Made by a program: the position numbers and the translations under genes
In this document: piece by piece, positions 34,417 to 43,384 of the stretch
How positions within the stretch are numbered: position 1 is the stretch's first letter
Layout: every line of letters begins with the position of its first letter
Source: Acetobacteraceae bacterium
GTDB lineage: Bacteria; Pseudomonadota; Alphaproteobacteria; Acetobacterales; Acetobacteraceae
DNA length: 50,903 nucleotides
Direction: 5' to 3'
NCBI GenBank assembly: GCA_003151425.1
Contig: PLXO01000195.1
Location: forward strand, 1-50,903
Notes under the pieces: generated by a model
Database searches by the model: none
What the model was told of the DNA's origin: nothing
What the model saw: only the letters and a program-made list of their open reading frames with translations

Positions 34417-34825
34417 TGCTGATGCCGCAACGGCGTTGGAGACGACAGCAATGACAACGATGACGTTCTCCTCCCCTGTATAGGTCAGGACATCGCGCCT
34501 GGCGTGACCGGTTGCTGACGTGCTAACGTGGTGAGCCTGGGCAACAGGGACGGGTCGTCAATCCCCTCGGCCAGTATTTACACTTCATGGCGGGCGCGGC
34601 GCAGCGTCTGGAATTGGTCCGCAGCGGAGTGTCTACCGTCAAACGGAGTGTCTACCATCAGATGGGACAGCAAGCGCCAGCAAATCTTGAAGCTGCTCCC
34701 CTGGCGACCACCTGTTGGAAGACCGCGAGAATAGTGCGAACCTTAGCGGATGGGGGACACCCCTCCGCCAATCTCCTACGCAGTTGTGACGCGCAATCAG
34801 AGGCAACCCGCATGGCCAGGCCCGC
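34417..34825. other. Gap upstream of the phosphopantetheinyl transferase: likely 5' extension plus short direct repeats
   Basis: The first 45-60 bp (34417-34476) continue the transferase frame on the minus strand and contain its probable ribosome site. At 34625-34637 and 34644-34656 the 13-mer CGGAGTGTCTACC is repeated with a 19-bp period. I see no gene I can support in 34480-34825; short open frames there show no family features. It may be the scar of a lost mobile element. Confidence 0.4.
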
Positions 34826-35143
34826 ATGACCAAGGATGAACTGACGGCCTGGGCGCTCGCGAGCGGATGGAAGATGATCGGTGGGCACCCAAGCCTGTCG
34901 AAACCATCCCGACCCGGCGATGCAATTGTTCGGATGGTGCTGAAGGCAACCGTCGTCAACATCGAGATCAGGAAGCCGGCGGGCAAGTGGGAGAAGGTCT
35001 CCGGCGCAAGCTATGGCGACGTGGCGGCGGACCCCGATACTGGCGTGCCGCGCGGTTTAGGCCTGGTCAGCACGCCGGGTTTTACGAAGCTCATGCAGGA
35101 AAATCGCGACAAGTTGGTGTTCGGCGGGCCATCACGAAACTAG
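34826..35143 (+). CDS. Conserved hypothetical small protein (105 residues)
   Basis: The small soluble protein starts MTKDELTAWALASGWKMIGG, followed by HPSLSKPSRPGDAIVRMVLK, a NIEIRKPAGKWEKVSGA stretch and a C-terminal LMQENRDKLVF. The length and pattern look like a real conserved family in related alphaproteobacteria, but I cannot name a function. It has no signal peptide or membrane segment. The ATG at 34826 lacks a strong ribosome site. It stands alone and converges on hyuA (29 bp between stops). Confidence 0.6.
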   Translation: MTKDELTAWALASGWKMIGGHPSLSKPSRPGDAIVRMVLKATVVNIEIRKPAGKWEKVSGASYGDVAADPDTGVPRGLGLVSTPGFTKLMQENRDKLVFGGPSRN

Positions 35144-35171
35144 ACCTTGTCGCACAGCTTCTTCCCGCGGT

Positions 35172-37286
35172 TCAGTGTAGCGCCTCCGCGAGTGGCGCCG
35201 CATCGATGGTGATATTACCGAAACGATCCAGACTGCCCGTGCAGCCTGGCGGGATGACGCACGTGGAGTCGTATTCCTCGACAATGCACGGCCCCACATG
35301 CGGCGTTGCGAGATCCGCCCGGTTTACGACACGCGTATCGCACCAGCCGTGCGAGGAACCGAAATAGGCGCGTCGGACGGGATCGGCGATGTGGACGCTG
35401 TCGGGCAGCCTTGCGCTGGCCGCCTGGGTCGCGTGCGAGATCGCGGGAACGCCGCGTCCGACCACCTTCAGCGTCACCAGTTCGACCGGTTCGTCCGCGC
35501 CGGCCCGATGGCCGTAGGTGCGTTCGTGCTCGACCCCATAGGCCTCTTCCAGGGCGTCGAGCGCAGCACGGTTCAGTTGCCCATCAGGAATGACGACCTC
35601 CAGCTCGAAGGACTGGCCCTGATAGTGCAGCATGGCGCTTCGGCTGATCTCGATCTGCGTGTGCGCGAACCCATCCTCCCCCAGCCGCGTTCTGGCTTCG
35701 GCCTCCTGCTCCGCCAGGATTTCGGTCATTTCGGGAGCGGTAATGTCCGACAGCAGCGCCTTGCGCGTCCGGCTGAAGTGATACGCGACATCCGAGTAAA
35801 GCAGGCCGAACGATGAGAACACGCCAGCGGATGGCGGGACCAGCACCTGGCGTATTTGCAGCGCCTGCGCCATTACCGCCGCGAACAGCGGCCCATTGCC
35901 GCCGAAACCGACCAGCGCATACTCGCGAGGATCGCGGCCGCGCTCGCTGGAGACCGCCTTGATGGCGCGGATCATGTTAGAGGCGGCGATCAGGTGCGCA
36001 CCATAGGCGGCCTGTTCCACCGACATTGCCAGTGGCCGGGCGATGGTCCGCTCGACCGCGGCACGCGCCTTGTCCGCCCGCAACGCCAACGCGCCACCAA
36101 CCAGATGGGCGGGATTGATGTAGCCCAACACCACATTGGCATCGGTGACCGTGGGATCCGTGCCGCCGGCATCGTAACAGACCGGACCGGGGGAGGCGCC
36201 GGCGCTTTGCGGTCCGACTTGCATGGCGCCGCCGGCGTCGATCCACAGCAGCGACCCGCCGCCCGCACCCACTTCGGCCAAATCGATAGCCGGCACCTTC
36301 AACGTGTATCCGGCGCCGGAGAGCAGGCGGGAGCCAACCACGATCCCGCCGCCCACCGAATACTCATTGGCGCGGGTCACCTCGCCATTTTCGATCAACG
36401 ACGCCTTCGCGGTGGTGCCGCCCATGTCGAACGAGATCGCCTTGGAAATGCCCATCTGGCGCACCAGTGCCTGCACGCCGACGACGCCGGCGGCCGGACC
36501 GGACTCGATGATGTTCATCGGCCTCGCCACCGCCGCCTTCGCAGTGGTCAGGCCGCCATTGGACTGCATCAGCAGCAGCGGCGCCCGAATATCGATCCGC
36601 TGCAACTCGTCGATCAGGCTGGAGAGATACTTTTCGACGATCGGCATGACGTAGGCGTTGATCACGGTCGTCGAGGTGCGCTCGTACTCCTTGATCTCCG
36701 GCAGCACCTCGGCGCTGATGCACAGCTTGAGCGACGGCGCCATTCGCGAAACGATCCGCTTGATCATCTGCTCGTGCGTCGGGTTCATGTATGAGTGCAG
36801 CAGACACACGGCGATCGCTTCGACCTGCTGGTCGAGCAGGGTCTGCACGGCACGCTCGACATCCGCTTGTTGCAACGGCCGCTCCACGTGGCCGTTGGCA
36901 TCGACGCGTTCGTCGACCTCAGTGCGCAGATGACGCTCGACCAGCGGCGGCGGCTTGGTCCAGGACAGGTCGTAAAGTCGCGGCATGCGCAGCGTGCGGA
37001 TCTCCAGCACATCGCGGAAGCCGCGCGTGGTGATCAGGCCGGTCCGCGCGCCTTTCAGTTCCAGGATGGCATTGGACGCGACCGTCGTGCCGTGCAGCAG
37101 ATCGACGATGCCGGCGTTCTGCAGTCCGCGCTCGCGGATCAGTTCCGACAGGCCGTCGACGATCGCCGTCGCATAGTTGTCAACCGTGGACGAAACCTTC
37201 TTGGTGAACCGCTCGCCGCCATCGCCGAGGAAGACGATGTCCGTGAACGTGCCGCCGATATCGACTCCTACCCGGAACGTCGTCAT
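35172..37286 (-). CDS. Hydantoinase/oxoprolinase subunit A family protein (HyuA-like)
   Basis: The 704-residue ATP-dependent amidase subunit begins FRVGVDIGGTFTDIVFLGDG, the actin/hexokinase-type ATP fold of the hydantoinase A N-terminal domain. LLHGTTVASNAILE follows, then the main domain with ISFDMGGTTAKASLIENGE, EVGAGGGSLLWIDAGG and VGFGGNGPLFA. Such proteins open five-membered cyclic amides (N-methylhydantoin, 5-oxoproline) or carboxylate ketones such as acetone/acetophenone-type substrates, together with subunit B. The downstream partner of an operon of two, its start overlaps the subunit B stop by 4 bp (ATGA). Confidence 0.93.
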   Translation of the reverse strand: MTTFRVGVDIGGTFTDIVFLGDGGERFTKKVSSTVDNYATAIVDGLSELIRERGLQNAGIVDLLHGTTVASNAILELKGARTGLITTRGFRDVLEIRTLRMPRLYDLSWTKPPPLVERHLRTEVDERVDANGHVERPLQQADVERAVQTLLDQQVEAIAVCLLHSYMNPTHEQMIKRIVSRMAPSLKLCISAEVLPEIKEYERTSTTVINAYVMPIVEKYLSSLIDELQRIDIRAPLLLMQSNGGLTTAKAAVARPMNIIESGPAAGVVGVQALVRQMGISKAISFDMGGTTAKASLIENGEVTRANEYSVGGGIVVGSRLLSGAGYTLKVPAIDLAEVGAGGGSLLWIDAGGAMQVGPQSAGASPGPVCYDAGGTDPTVTDANVVLGYINPAHLVGGALALRADKARAAVERTIARPLAMSVEQAAYGAHLIAASNMIRAIKAVSSERGRDPREYALVGFGGNGPLFAAVMAQALQIRQVLVPPSAGVFSSFGLLYSDVAYHFSRTRKALLSDITAPEMTEILAEQEAEARTRLGEDGFAHTQIEISRSAMLHYQGQSFELEVVIPDGQLNRAALDALEEAYGVEHERTYGHRAGADEPVELVTLKVVGRGVPAISHATQAASARLPDSVHIADPVRRAYFGSSHGWCDTRVVNRADLATPHVGPCIVEEYDSTCVIPPGCTGSLDRFGNITIDAAPLAEALH

Positions 37287-39076
37287 GGCACGTCCCCCGC
37301 CTGTGCCAGCATCAGCGGTTCCCAGCTTATTGCCGGCGGGTGGTCCCAGTTGCGGACAGCGCGCATGCGGGCACGGGTCGCCTGCGTGGCGTCTTCTTCC
37401 ACGCGGAGCGGATTGGCGGCGAGGACCACGCCGTAGTCCCGCCGCGCCGCATCGACGCTGACGAATTCGTTGCGCACGTCGTGCAGCACCATCTTGGGAT
37501 CGCGTTCCAGCGGGTCGCCCCAGCCGCCGGCGCCGGCGACCTCGTGTCGGAAGACATCCCCTCGCCGAATATTCATGGTGACCTTGGAGGCGAGCAGCCG
37601 GTTCTCCGTCTGCGGGTTCAGGTAGTTCATCGATGGCTTGCCCGGTCCGCCGCCATACAGGCCGTAGGGCCGAAAATCCCGCCGGTCGGAGCGGACCTGC
37701 AAGATGGCCTCCTCCGCCGTGAAGCGGTAATCACGCCGGAACGGGGCGCCGCCGCGAAACTTGCCTGGCCCCATGGCGTCCTGAATGAATTCGTAAGCGG
37801 TGATCTGCATGGGCTGCTCGGCCTCCGTTACCTCGATCGACTGCGAGGCCATGTTGGCATAGATGTTGGAGTTGCCGTCGAGCCCATCCGCATAGGGTCG
37901 GCCGCCCCAGGCACAGCAAGTGAAATCGACATAGATGAACGGCCGCCGATCCTTGTAGTAGCCACCGATCGAGATGCCGGTGTTGCCGCCATCCGAGCAG
38001 GCGAAAACCACGTCCGGCAGCATTTTCGCCAGCGCGCCGAACATGCAGTCGATCATGCGGAACCCGGTCAGTCCGCGCGCGGCGCAGGCCGCCGGCAGCA
38101 CACCGTTGGCGATGGTACCCGGAGGCGCCTTGACCTCGATCGCGCGGAACACACCATCGTTGTTGGGAATGTTCCCTGGAAGCACCGAACGGATGGCGCA
38201 GTAGGTCGCCGATTTGGTAAACGACAGCGTGTTGTTGATGGCGCCCTTGACCTGCGGCGACGACCCGGTCCAGTCCGCAACGATCCGGTCGCCCGATTTG
38301 GTGATGGTTACGTGAAGCGGAATGGGCTTGCCGACGTCGATCCCGTCGTCGTCGATGTGATCCAGGAAGCTGTAGACGCCGTCGGGCAGTTCCCGGATCG
38401 CGGCCCTGGTCATCCGCTCGGCGTAGTCGATCAGTTCGGTCATGTACAGCTTGATCTTCGGGGTACCGAGACGGTTCGCCATATCGATCATCGATTGCTC
38501 GCAGATATGGCAGGCCGCGAGCTGCGCGCGCAGGTCACCGAACACCCGCACCGGCATGCGCACATTCGTCTCGATCAGCGCGAACAGCGTTTCGTTGCGC
38601 TTGCCTCGATCGTACATCTTCAGCGGCGGGATCCGCAGGCCTTCCTGATAGATCTCGGTGGAATCCGACGCGTTCGAGCCGGGGACCCGACCCCCGACAT
38701 CGGTGTGGTGACAGATGGTCGCGGCATAGGCCAGGATCTCGCCCTGGTGGAACACCGGCTTGAAGACGAAGATATCCGGCAGATGCATGCCGCCCCGGAA
38801 CGGGTCGTTCAACGTATAGATATCGCCGGGATTGATGTCGCCCGCGAAGGTTTCCAGCATGGCCTGCATCGCCGTCGGCATGGATCCCAGGTGACCGGGA
38901 AGCGTCAGCCCCTGGGCGACAAGATTGCCTGCGCCGTCGAACATGGCGGTCGAATAGTCCATGTTGTCCTTTAGAACGCACGAGTAGGTGGTACGGAAGA
39001 TCGTCAGCGCCATTTCATCGGCGATGGAGAGAATGGAATTCTTGAACAACTCGAACTCGATCGGATCTGCGATCAT
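37283..39076 (-). CDS. Hydantoinase/oxoprolinase subunit B family protein (HyuB-like)
   Basis: The 597-residue partner of subunit A starts MIADPIEFELFKNSILSIAD, a typical HyuB N-terminus. Family blocks include LPGHLGSMPTAMQAML, GDIYTLNDPFRGGMHLPDI, ICHHTDVGGRVPGSNASDST and the late GAPFRRDYRF region, then GGPGKPSMNYLNPQ and EVAGAGGWGDPLERDP. The ATG at 39076 has AAGGAGA about 10 bases upstream. The two subunits probably act on a cyclic amide brought in by a nearby transporter. The 2-hydroxyacid dehydrogenase gene is divergent. Confidence 0.93.
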   Translation of the reverse strand: MIADPIEFELFKNSILSIADEMALTIFRTTYSCVLKDNMDYSTAMFDGAGNLVAQGLTLPGHLGSMPTAMQAMLETFAGDINPGDIYTLNDPFRGGMHLPDIFVFKPVFHQGEILAYAATICHHTDVGGRVPGSNASDSTEIYQEGLRIPPLKMYDRGKRNETLFALIETNVRMPVRVFGDLRAQLAACHICEQSMIDMANRLGTPKIKLYMTELIDYAERMTRAAIRELPDGVYSFLDHIDDDGIDVGKPIPLHVTITKSGDRIVADWTGSSPQVKGAINNTLSFTKSATYCAIRSVLPGNIPNNDGVFRAIEVKAPPGTIANGVLPAACAARGLTGFRMIDCMFGALAKMLPDVVFACSDGGNTGISIGGYYKDRRPFIYVDFTCCAWGGRPYADGLDGNSNIYANMASQSIEVTEAEQPMQITAYEFIQDAMGPGKFRGGAPFRRDYRFTAEEAILQVRSDRRDFRPYGLYGGGPGKPSMNYLNPQTENRLLASKVTMNIRRGDVFRHEVAGAGGWGDPLERDPKMVLHDVRNEFVSVDAARRDYGVVLAANPLRVEEDATQATRARMRAVRNWDHPPAISWEPLMLAQAGDVP

Positions 39077-39115
39077 GGAAGCACGCTCTCCTTACCCATA
39101 TCGGTCACGCTGATC

Positions 39116-39182
39116 GACCCGGAAACGCCGGGTCAGGGTGCCTCGCTCTTCCTCCCTCGGACCCCAGCACGTATTGTTGGGG
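39116..39182. promoter_or_regulatory. Two palindromes in the divergent hyuB / dehydrogenase promoter region
   Basis: GACCCGG (39116-39122) and CCGGGTC (39128-39134) form a perfect 7-bp inverted repeat. CCCCAGC (39162-39168) and GTTGGGG (39176-39182) form one with a single G-T mismatch. Both lie in the 136-bp gap between divergent starts, where operators are expected. No regulator gene adjoins them. Confidence 0.35.
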
Positions 39183-39212
39183 CATCTCTCCGCAGCAGCA
39201 AGGTGTCGCCCC

Positions 39213-40181
39213 ATGTTTCCGCCAAAGAACGCGCTGACCATCTGTTTCGCACATGTCGCCTACCAGATGAAGGCGACATTCGACGCGCTGGACACCGGTA
39301 TCCACAGCTTCGAGGTCCGCGATCGCGAGACGTTCGATCGCCGCGCACCGGAGGCCGACGTCATCGTCGTCTCCGGCATGTGGCACAACGGCCTTATCCC
39401 ACTGGGAACCAAACTGAGCTTCATCCAATCCATCGGTTCCGGCACCGATCAGTTCGACAAGGTGCAGCTCGCAGCACGCCAGATTCGCCTGGCAAGCGCT
39501 GCCGGGGTGAACGCGCGGGCGGTGTCGGAGCATGCAATGTCGCTGATCCTGGCGCTGGCCCGCCGTCTGCCGGAGGGTCGCGACAATCAGGCGCGCCGGG
39601 TATGGCGCGGCATGATCAGCGATCTGGCGCAGCGTGAGGACGAGCTCACCGGCAAGACGCTGCTGATCATCGGCCTGGGTCGCATCGGCGGCCGGCTGGC
39701 GCAACTTGCCAAGGCGTTCGACATGAACGTGATCGGCTTCCGGCGTGATCCCGCCGGTGGCCAGGGCGCGGCGGACTCGGTGCACACGCTGGCGGACCTG
39801 CATCAGTTCCTGCCGCAGGCGGATTTCGTCGCGCTGACCTGCCCGCTGACGCCGGAAACGCGCGAAGTGATCAACGCGCGGGCGCTCGCGGCGATGCCAC
39901 GCTCGTCCTATCTGGTGAATGTCGGTCGCGGCGGCTGCGTCGCGGAGCAGGCGCTGATCGAGGCGTTGGCGCAGGAGCGCATCGCCGGCGCCGCGTTGGA
40001 CTGCACCGTCGACGAACCACTGCCGACCGAATCGCCGCTTTGGGGCATGCCGCATGTCTTCATCACCCCGCACACCGGTGGCGAGACGCGGAAATACGAA
40101 GGCAACGTCATCGAGATCCTGCTGGAGAATCTCAACCGGCTGTGGCGTGGCGAGACCACGCTGTTCAACCAGGTGGTCTGA
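39213..40181 (+). CDS. D-isomer-specific 2-hydroxyacid dehydrogenase
   Basis: This 322-residue NAD-dependent oxidoreductase has the Rossmann loop LLIIGLGRIGGRLAQLA, the LVNVGRGGCVAE block with neighbouring catalytic Arg region, the active-site ALDCTVDEPLPTESPLW, and ITPHTGGETRKYE with the catalytic His. The Asp of VDEP takes the place of the usual VFEP. The ATG at 39213 (MFPPKNALTICFAHVAYQ) was chosen; 25 upstream codons in frame look non-coding. It may reduce a 2-keto acid released by the deaminating enzyme next door. It converges on the D-amino-acid dehydrogenase gene (28 bp). Confidence 0.88.
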   Translation: MFPPKNALTICFAHVAYQMKATFDALDTGIHSFEVRDRETFDRRAPEADVIVVSGMWHNGLIPLGTKLSFIQSIGSGTDQFDKVQLAARQIRLASAAGVNARAVSEHAMSLILALARRLPEGRDNQARRVWRGMISDLAQREDELTGKTLLIIGLGRIGGRLAQLAKAFDMNVIGFRRDPAGGQGAADSVHTLADLHQFLPQADFVALTCPLTPETREVINARALAAMPRSSYLVNVGRGGCVAEQALIEALAQERIAGAALDCTVDEPLPTESPLWGMPHVFITPHTGGETRKYEGNVIEILLENLNRLWRGETTLFNQVV

Positions 40182-40209
40182 TTGGGCGGGTTGTCTGATC
40201 GTTCCGCCT

Positions 40210-41508
40210 TCAGGCCGCACGCTGCCCGGGCAGATGCGACCCGTCGAAACTTCGGTCCGGGCGGTAGGGCGTGATGTCCAAATTGGGGCTTTCATCGCGC
40301 GCGATGGTGCCGACGATCGCGCCGGTGACCGCGCCGAAGGTCACCCCGAGATGGCCGTGGCCGAACGCATAGATCACATTTCGATGGCGTGGTGACCGGC
40401 CGATCACCGGCAGGGAATCCGGCGTCGACGGACGCGAGCCGACCCACTTGCTGGCAATGTTCAGCTCGAGCCCGCGGATCAGGCCGGCCGCGCCTTGAAA
40501 GATGCGCAGCGCCCGCTCGTGATCCGGTGGCGCATCGATCGCGGTGAACTCGGCCATCGTGGTCATGCGCAGACCGCTGGTGAGCGTAACGATCGACACA
40601 TTGCGATCGCCGGACACCACCGGGATGGCGGGCATATGCGGCGCGTTCTCGATCATGATGTGGTAGCCGCGCTCGGCGGTGACCGAGACCGCCTCGCCCA
40701 GCAGTGCCGCGAGGTGGCGCGACCAGGCACCGGCGGCGAGCACCACCAGGTCACATTCGTGCCGACCCGCATCGGTGATCACCCGCGCCACACCGTGTGG
40801 GCCCAGCTCGAATCCGCGCACCGTCTCGCGCTGCACACGGCCGCCGCGGGCGCGGAAGGCATCGATGATCGCCTCGGTCAGCGTCAGCGGATTGGCAACC
40901 GTCTGCACGATTGGGTAATGCACGCCGCACACGGCACGATCGGACACGGCGGGTTCCAGCGCCCGCAGCGCGACGCCGTCGAGCTCAAGTGCCTCGATGC
41001 CATGCCGCCGGCGCAACGCGATCCCGGCGCGCGCGCCCTCGAACGCGGCGCGGGATTCGTAGGCGAAGATCAGGCCTGTGGCGCGGATCAGCTCGGGCCG
41101 CGCGATCTCCGCCAGCAAGGAGTCATAGGCGTGGCCGGCCTGGGCGAGCAGGGCGGCGCGGGCGCGCGCGATCGCCTCCATTCGCGGGGGCGCCAGCGTG
41201 CGGCGGAACCGCAGCAGCCACGGCAAGGTTTGTGGCAGATGGCGCCAGCGGATGACCAGCGGATGCATCGGGTCGAGCAGCATGCGCGGCAGGTCGCGCA
41301 GCATCCCCGGCATGCCCAGGGGCGGCACGGAGGCTAGCCCGATGCTCGCGGAATTGCCGAACGAGGCGGCCTGACCCGGCGCATCCTTCTCGATCAGGGT
41401 GACGTCGAACCCGCGACGCACCAGAGCGAGGGCGCAGCACGCCCCGACGATCCCACCGCCGAGCACGAAAGCACGCTGTGGGTTTCCGGAAGTCGCTGAC
41501 TGGCTCAT
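40210..41508 (-). CDS. FAD-dependent D-amino-acid dehydrogenase-like oxidoreductase (DadA type)
   Basis: The 432-residue DAO-family flavoprotein has the FAD loop RAFVLGGGIVGACCALAL (GxGxxG) and a DVTLIEKDAPGQAASFGNS block matching DadA's EASFANAG-type region. LVVLAAGAWSRHLA and AERGYHIMIE follow, and near the end GSRPSTPDSLPVIGRSPRHR with FGHGHLGVTF, the second FAD contact. It should oxidise a D-amino acid to a 2-keto acid and ammonia, passing electrons to the respiratory chain. In this neighbourhood the D-amino acid could come from hydantoin or amide cleavage. The start ATG 41508 follows AAGGATATT. Confidence 0.9.
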   Translation of the reverse strand: MSQSATSGNPQRAFVLGGGIVGACCALALVRRGFDVTLIEKDAPGQAASFGNSASIGLASVPPLGMPGMLRDLPRMLLDPMHPLVIRWRHLPQTLPWLLRFRRTLAPPRMEAIARARAALLAQAGHAYDSLLAEIARPELIRATGLIFAYESRAAFEGARAGIALRRRHGIEALELDGVALRALEPAVSDRAVCGVHYPIVQTVANPLTLTEAIIDAFRARGGRVQRETVRGFELGPHGVARVITDAGRHECDLVVLAAGAWSRHLAALLGEAVSVTAERGYHIMIENAPHMPAIPVVSGDRNVSIVTLTSGLRMTTMAEFTAIDAPPDHERALRIFQGAAGLIRGLELNIASKWVGSRPSTPDSLPVIGRSPRHRNVIYAFGHGHLGVTFGAVTGAIVGTIARDESPNLDITPYRPDRSFDGSHLPGQRAA

Positions 41509-41687
41509 CGTAATATCCTTCTCACGGGGTCCTTCACGTGCGACCTAGTTACCGACATGTTGTCACGCAGACAGGAGTTCCGATGGTGTGTCGTAACATC
41601 TGTCAGCACCGTTCGCAACGCCGTAGGGCAGCAGGAACAGACGCAGCTTGGTAGCCGCCTTTCATCAGGCACGCGGACACCGAGACG

Positions 41688-41846
41688 TCACGGTGCGCGC
41701 ACTCGCCATGATAGACGGCACGTTTCGCCCGCAGCAATGGAGACGATAAAGACGCCAGGCTGCGAAATCAGCACGTCGTACGTGGTGCTGTTCGGCGCGG
41801 CGTTGATGCTCCAATCCGACGCCGTGTTCCAATCGGCAGTGGCGGC
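41688..41846 (-). pseudogene. Remnant of a repeat-rich surface/autotransporter protein
   Basis: A minus-strand stretch reads ATADWNTASDWSINAAPNST, then a TTYDVLISQPGVFIVSIAAGET segment. This is the repeat typical of giant alphaproteobacterial autotransporter-type proteins (WNTASNWS...VPNST...V.I...G.YTV.I.AGE). There is no start codon with a ribosome site, and similarity ends at about 53 codons. It fills the 386-bp gap 41509-41894, in which I see nothing else. Confidence 0.5.
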
Positions 41847-41894
41847 GGTCACCGCCGCTTGTGCCCGGCCGATCCCGGTGGGATGCATTAGACC

Positions 41895-43289
41895 ATGGAT
41901 CTCCTGATCGCCGATGCCCTGGTCGTCACCTGCAACGATGCGCGGCACATGCTCGAGCACAGCGCCATCGCCGTGCGCGGCAACCGCATCGCCGCCGTCG
42001 GCCCGACCGCCGAGCTGGAACGCGATTTCCCTAAGTTCGAGCGCTTCGCCTCCCGCGGTTTGGCCGTGCTGCCCGGCTTCATCAACGCGCACACCCATAC
42101 CGCGCTGACCATGCTGCGCGGCACGGTGGAGGATTGGGACGGCAGCGCCGTCTACGCCTACATGTCGCCCGTCTCCTACGCGATGACGGGCAAGGAGCGG
42201 GCGGTGATGACCACGCTCGGCTGTCTGGAGGCGATCCGCAGCGGCTGCACCACGCTGGTCGATCCGTTCCGCCATGTGCTGAGCTATGGAAAGGCGATGG
42301 CGGCGACCGGGCTGCGGCTGTGGCTGTCGGAGAGCTGCGCGGACATCAATACGTTGAACATCCGCAAGGGCGACTACACCGTCGATGCGGCATTCGGGCA
42401 GGTGTTCCTGGATCGCACGGCGGCGCTGATCGAAACGATGCACGGCAGCCATGGCGGGCGGGTGCAATGCCAGATCGCCGCGCATGCGCCGGACAATTGC
42501 TCGCCGGCGATGCTGGCGCGGCTGCGTGAGCTTGCGTTGCGTCACGGGCTGACACGCACGGTGCATTTGTCGCAGGGGATGGATGAGCAGCGTGCGGTGC
42601 GGGCTGCCTATGGGCTGACGCCGGCGGAGTATCTCGACCGCGAAGGCTTCCTCGGCCCCGACCTTGTCGGTGCACACTGGACTTTTTGCAGCCCGTCCGA
42701 CATCGATCTGCTGGCCACGCGCGGCGTGCAGATGGCGCATTGTCCGGCGAATTCCTCGCGCCGCGGCCCGCACCAGGCGCTGATCGGGCGCATCCGCGAC
42801 GCCGGGGTCAACATCGCGCTGGGCACCGACAACATGACCGAGGACATGTTCCATGCGCTCAAGATCGGCCTGATCGTGCATCGCGGCGGGCGCGGCCGCG
42901 CGGTCGAGCTCGGCGTCGATCCGCAGCCGCAGGCGATGCTGGACGGGATCACCCGCAACGCCGCGCGCTCGGTCGGGGCGGCGACGGAGATCGGATCGAT
43001 CGAGGTCGGCAAGAAGGCCGATCTGACCTTCATCGATCTGAATACGCCGGCGATGCGCCCGCTGATCGGACTGGTGTCCAATCTGGTGCATTACGGGCAT
43101 CCCGGGATCGTGCACTCGGTGATGACGGATGGGGTGTTCCTGATGCGAGATCGTAAGGTTTTGACATTGGACGAGGATGCGCTGCTGCGTGAGGCGCAGG
43201 TGGTGACGCAGCGCGTCTGGGAGCGGATGATCGCGGACAATCCGGATATTCCGCCGCCGCCGGGCGGCTTGCGCTGGTTGGACGCGTAG
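41895..43289 (+). CDS. Amidohydrolase of the AtzA/TrzN chlorohydrolase-deaminase group
   Basis: The 464-residue metal-dependent hydrolase has the zinc-binding VLPGFINAHTHTALTML (HxH) after a small N-terminal beta domain. The TVHLSQGMDE segment carries the third histidine, VGAHWTFCSPSDI the fourth, and GVNIALGTDNM the catalytic Asp. The C-terminal IEVGKKADLTFIDL is standard. The group deaminates or dechlorinates N-heterocycles (cytosine, adenosine, triazines) or cleaves guanidines. The substrate here is unknown. It is convergent with the ABC-transporter operon, 95 bp between stops. Confidence 0.9.
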   Translation: MDLLIADALVVTCNDARHMLEHSAIAVRGNRIAAVGPTAELERDFPKFERFASRGLAVLPGFINAHTHTALTMLRGTVEDWDGSAVYAYMSPVSYAMTGKERAVMTTLGCLEAIRSGCTTLVDPFRHVLSYGKAMAATGLRLWLSESCADINTLNIRKGDYTVDAAFGQVFLDRTAALIETMHGSHGGRVQCQIAAHAPDNCSPAMLARLRELALRHGLTRTVHLSQGMDEQRAVRAAYGLTPAEYLDREGFLGPDLVGAHWTFCSPSDIDLLATRGVQMAHCPANSSRRGPHQALIGRIRDAGVNIALGTDNMTEDMFHALKIGLIVHRGGRGRAVELGVDPQPQAMLDGITRNAARSVGAATEIGSIEVGKKADLTFIDLNTPAMRPLIGLVSNLVHYGHPGIVHSVMTDGVFLMRDRKVLTLDEDALLREAQVVTQRVWERMIADNPDIPPPPGGLRWLDA

Positions 43290-43384
43290 AGCAGCGTGCG
43301 GCTGACTGGATGCTTGGACGGTCCCGTTGGTTGGTAATGTTACGGCGTTGTACCGGGTGTGCGATAGCCGATCACACCGCGCCT

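Noticed and set aside
41557-41907. A 116-codon plus-strand open frame upstream of the amidohydrolase.
   Set aside because: It lacks a good ribosome site, overlaps the real amidohydrolase start in another frame, and shows no family features. The opposite strand holds a recognisable surface-protein repeat.
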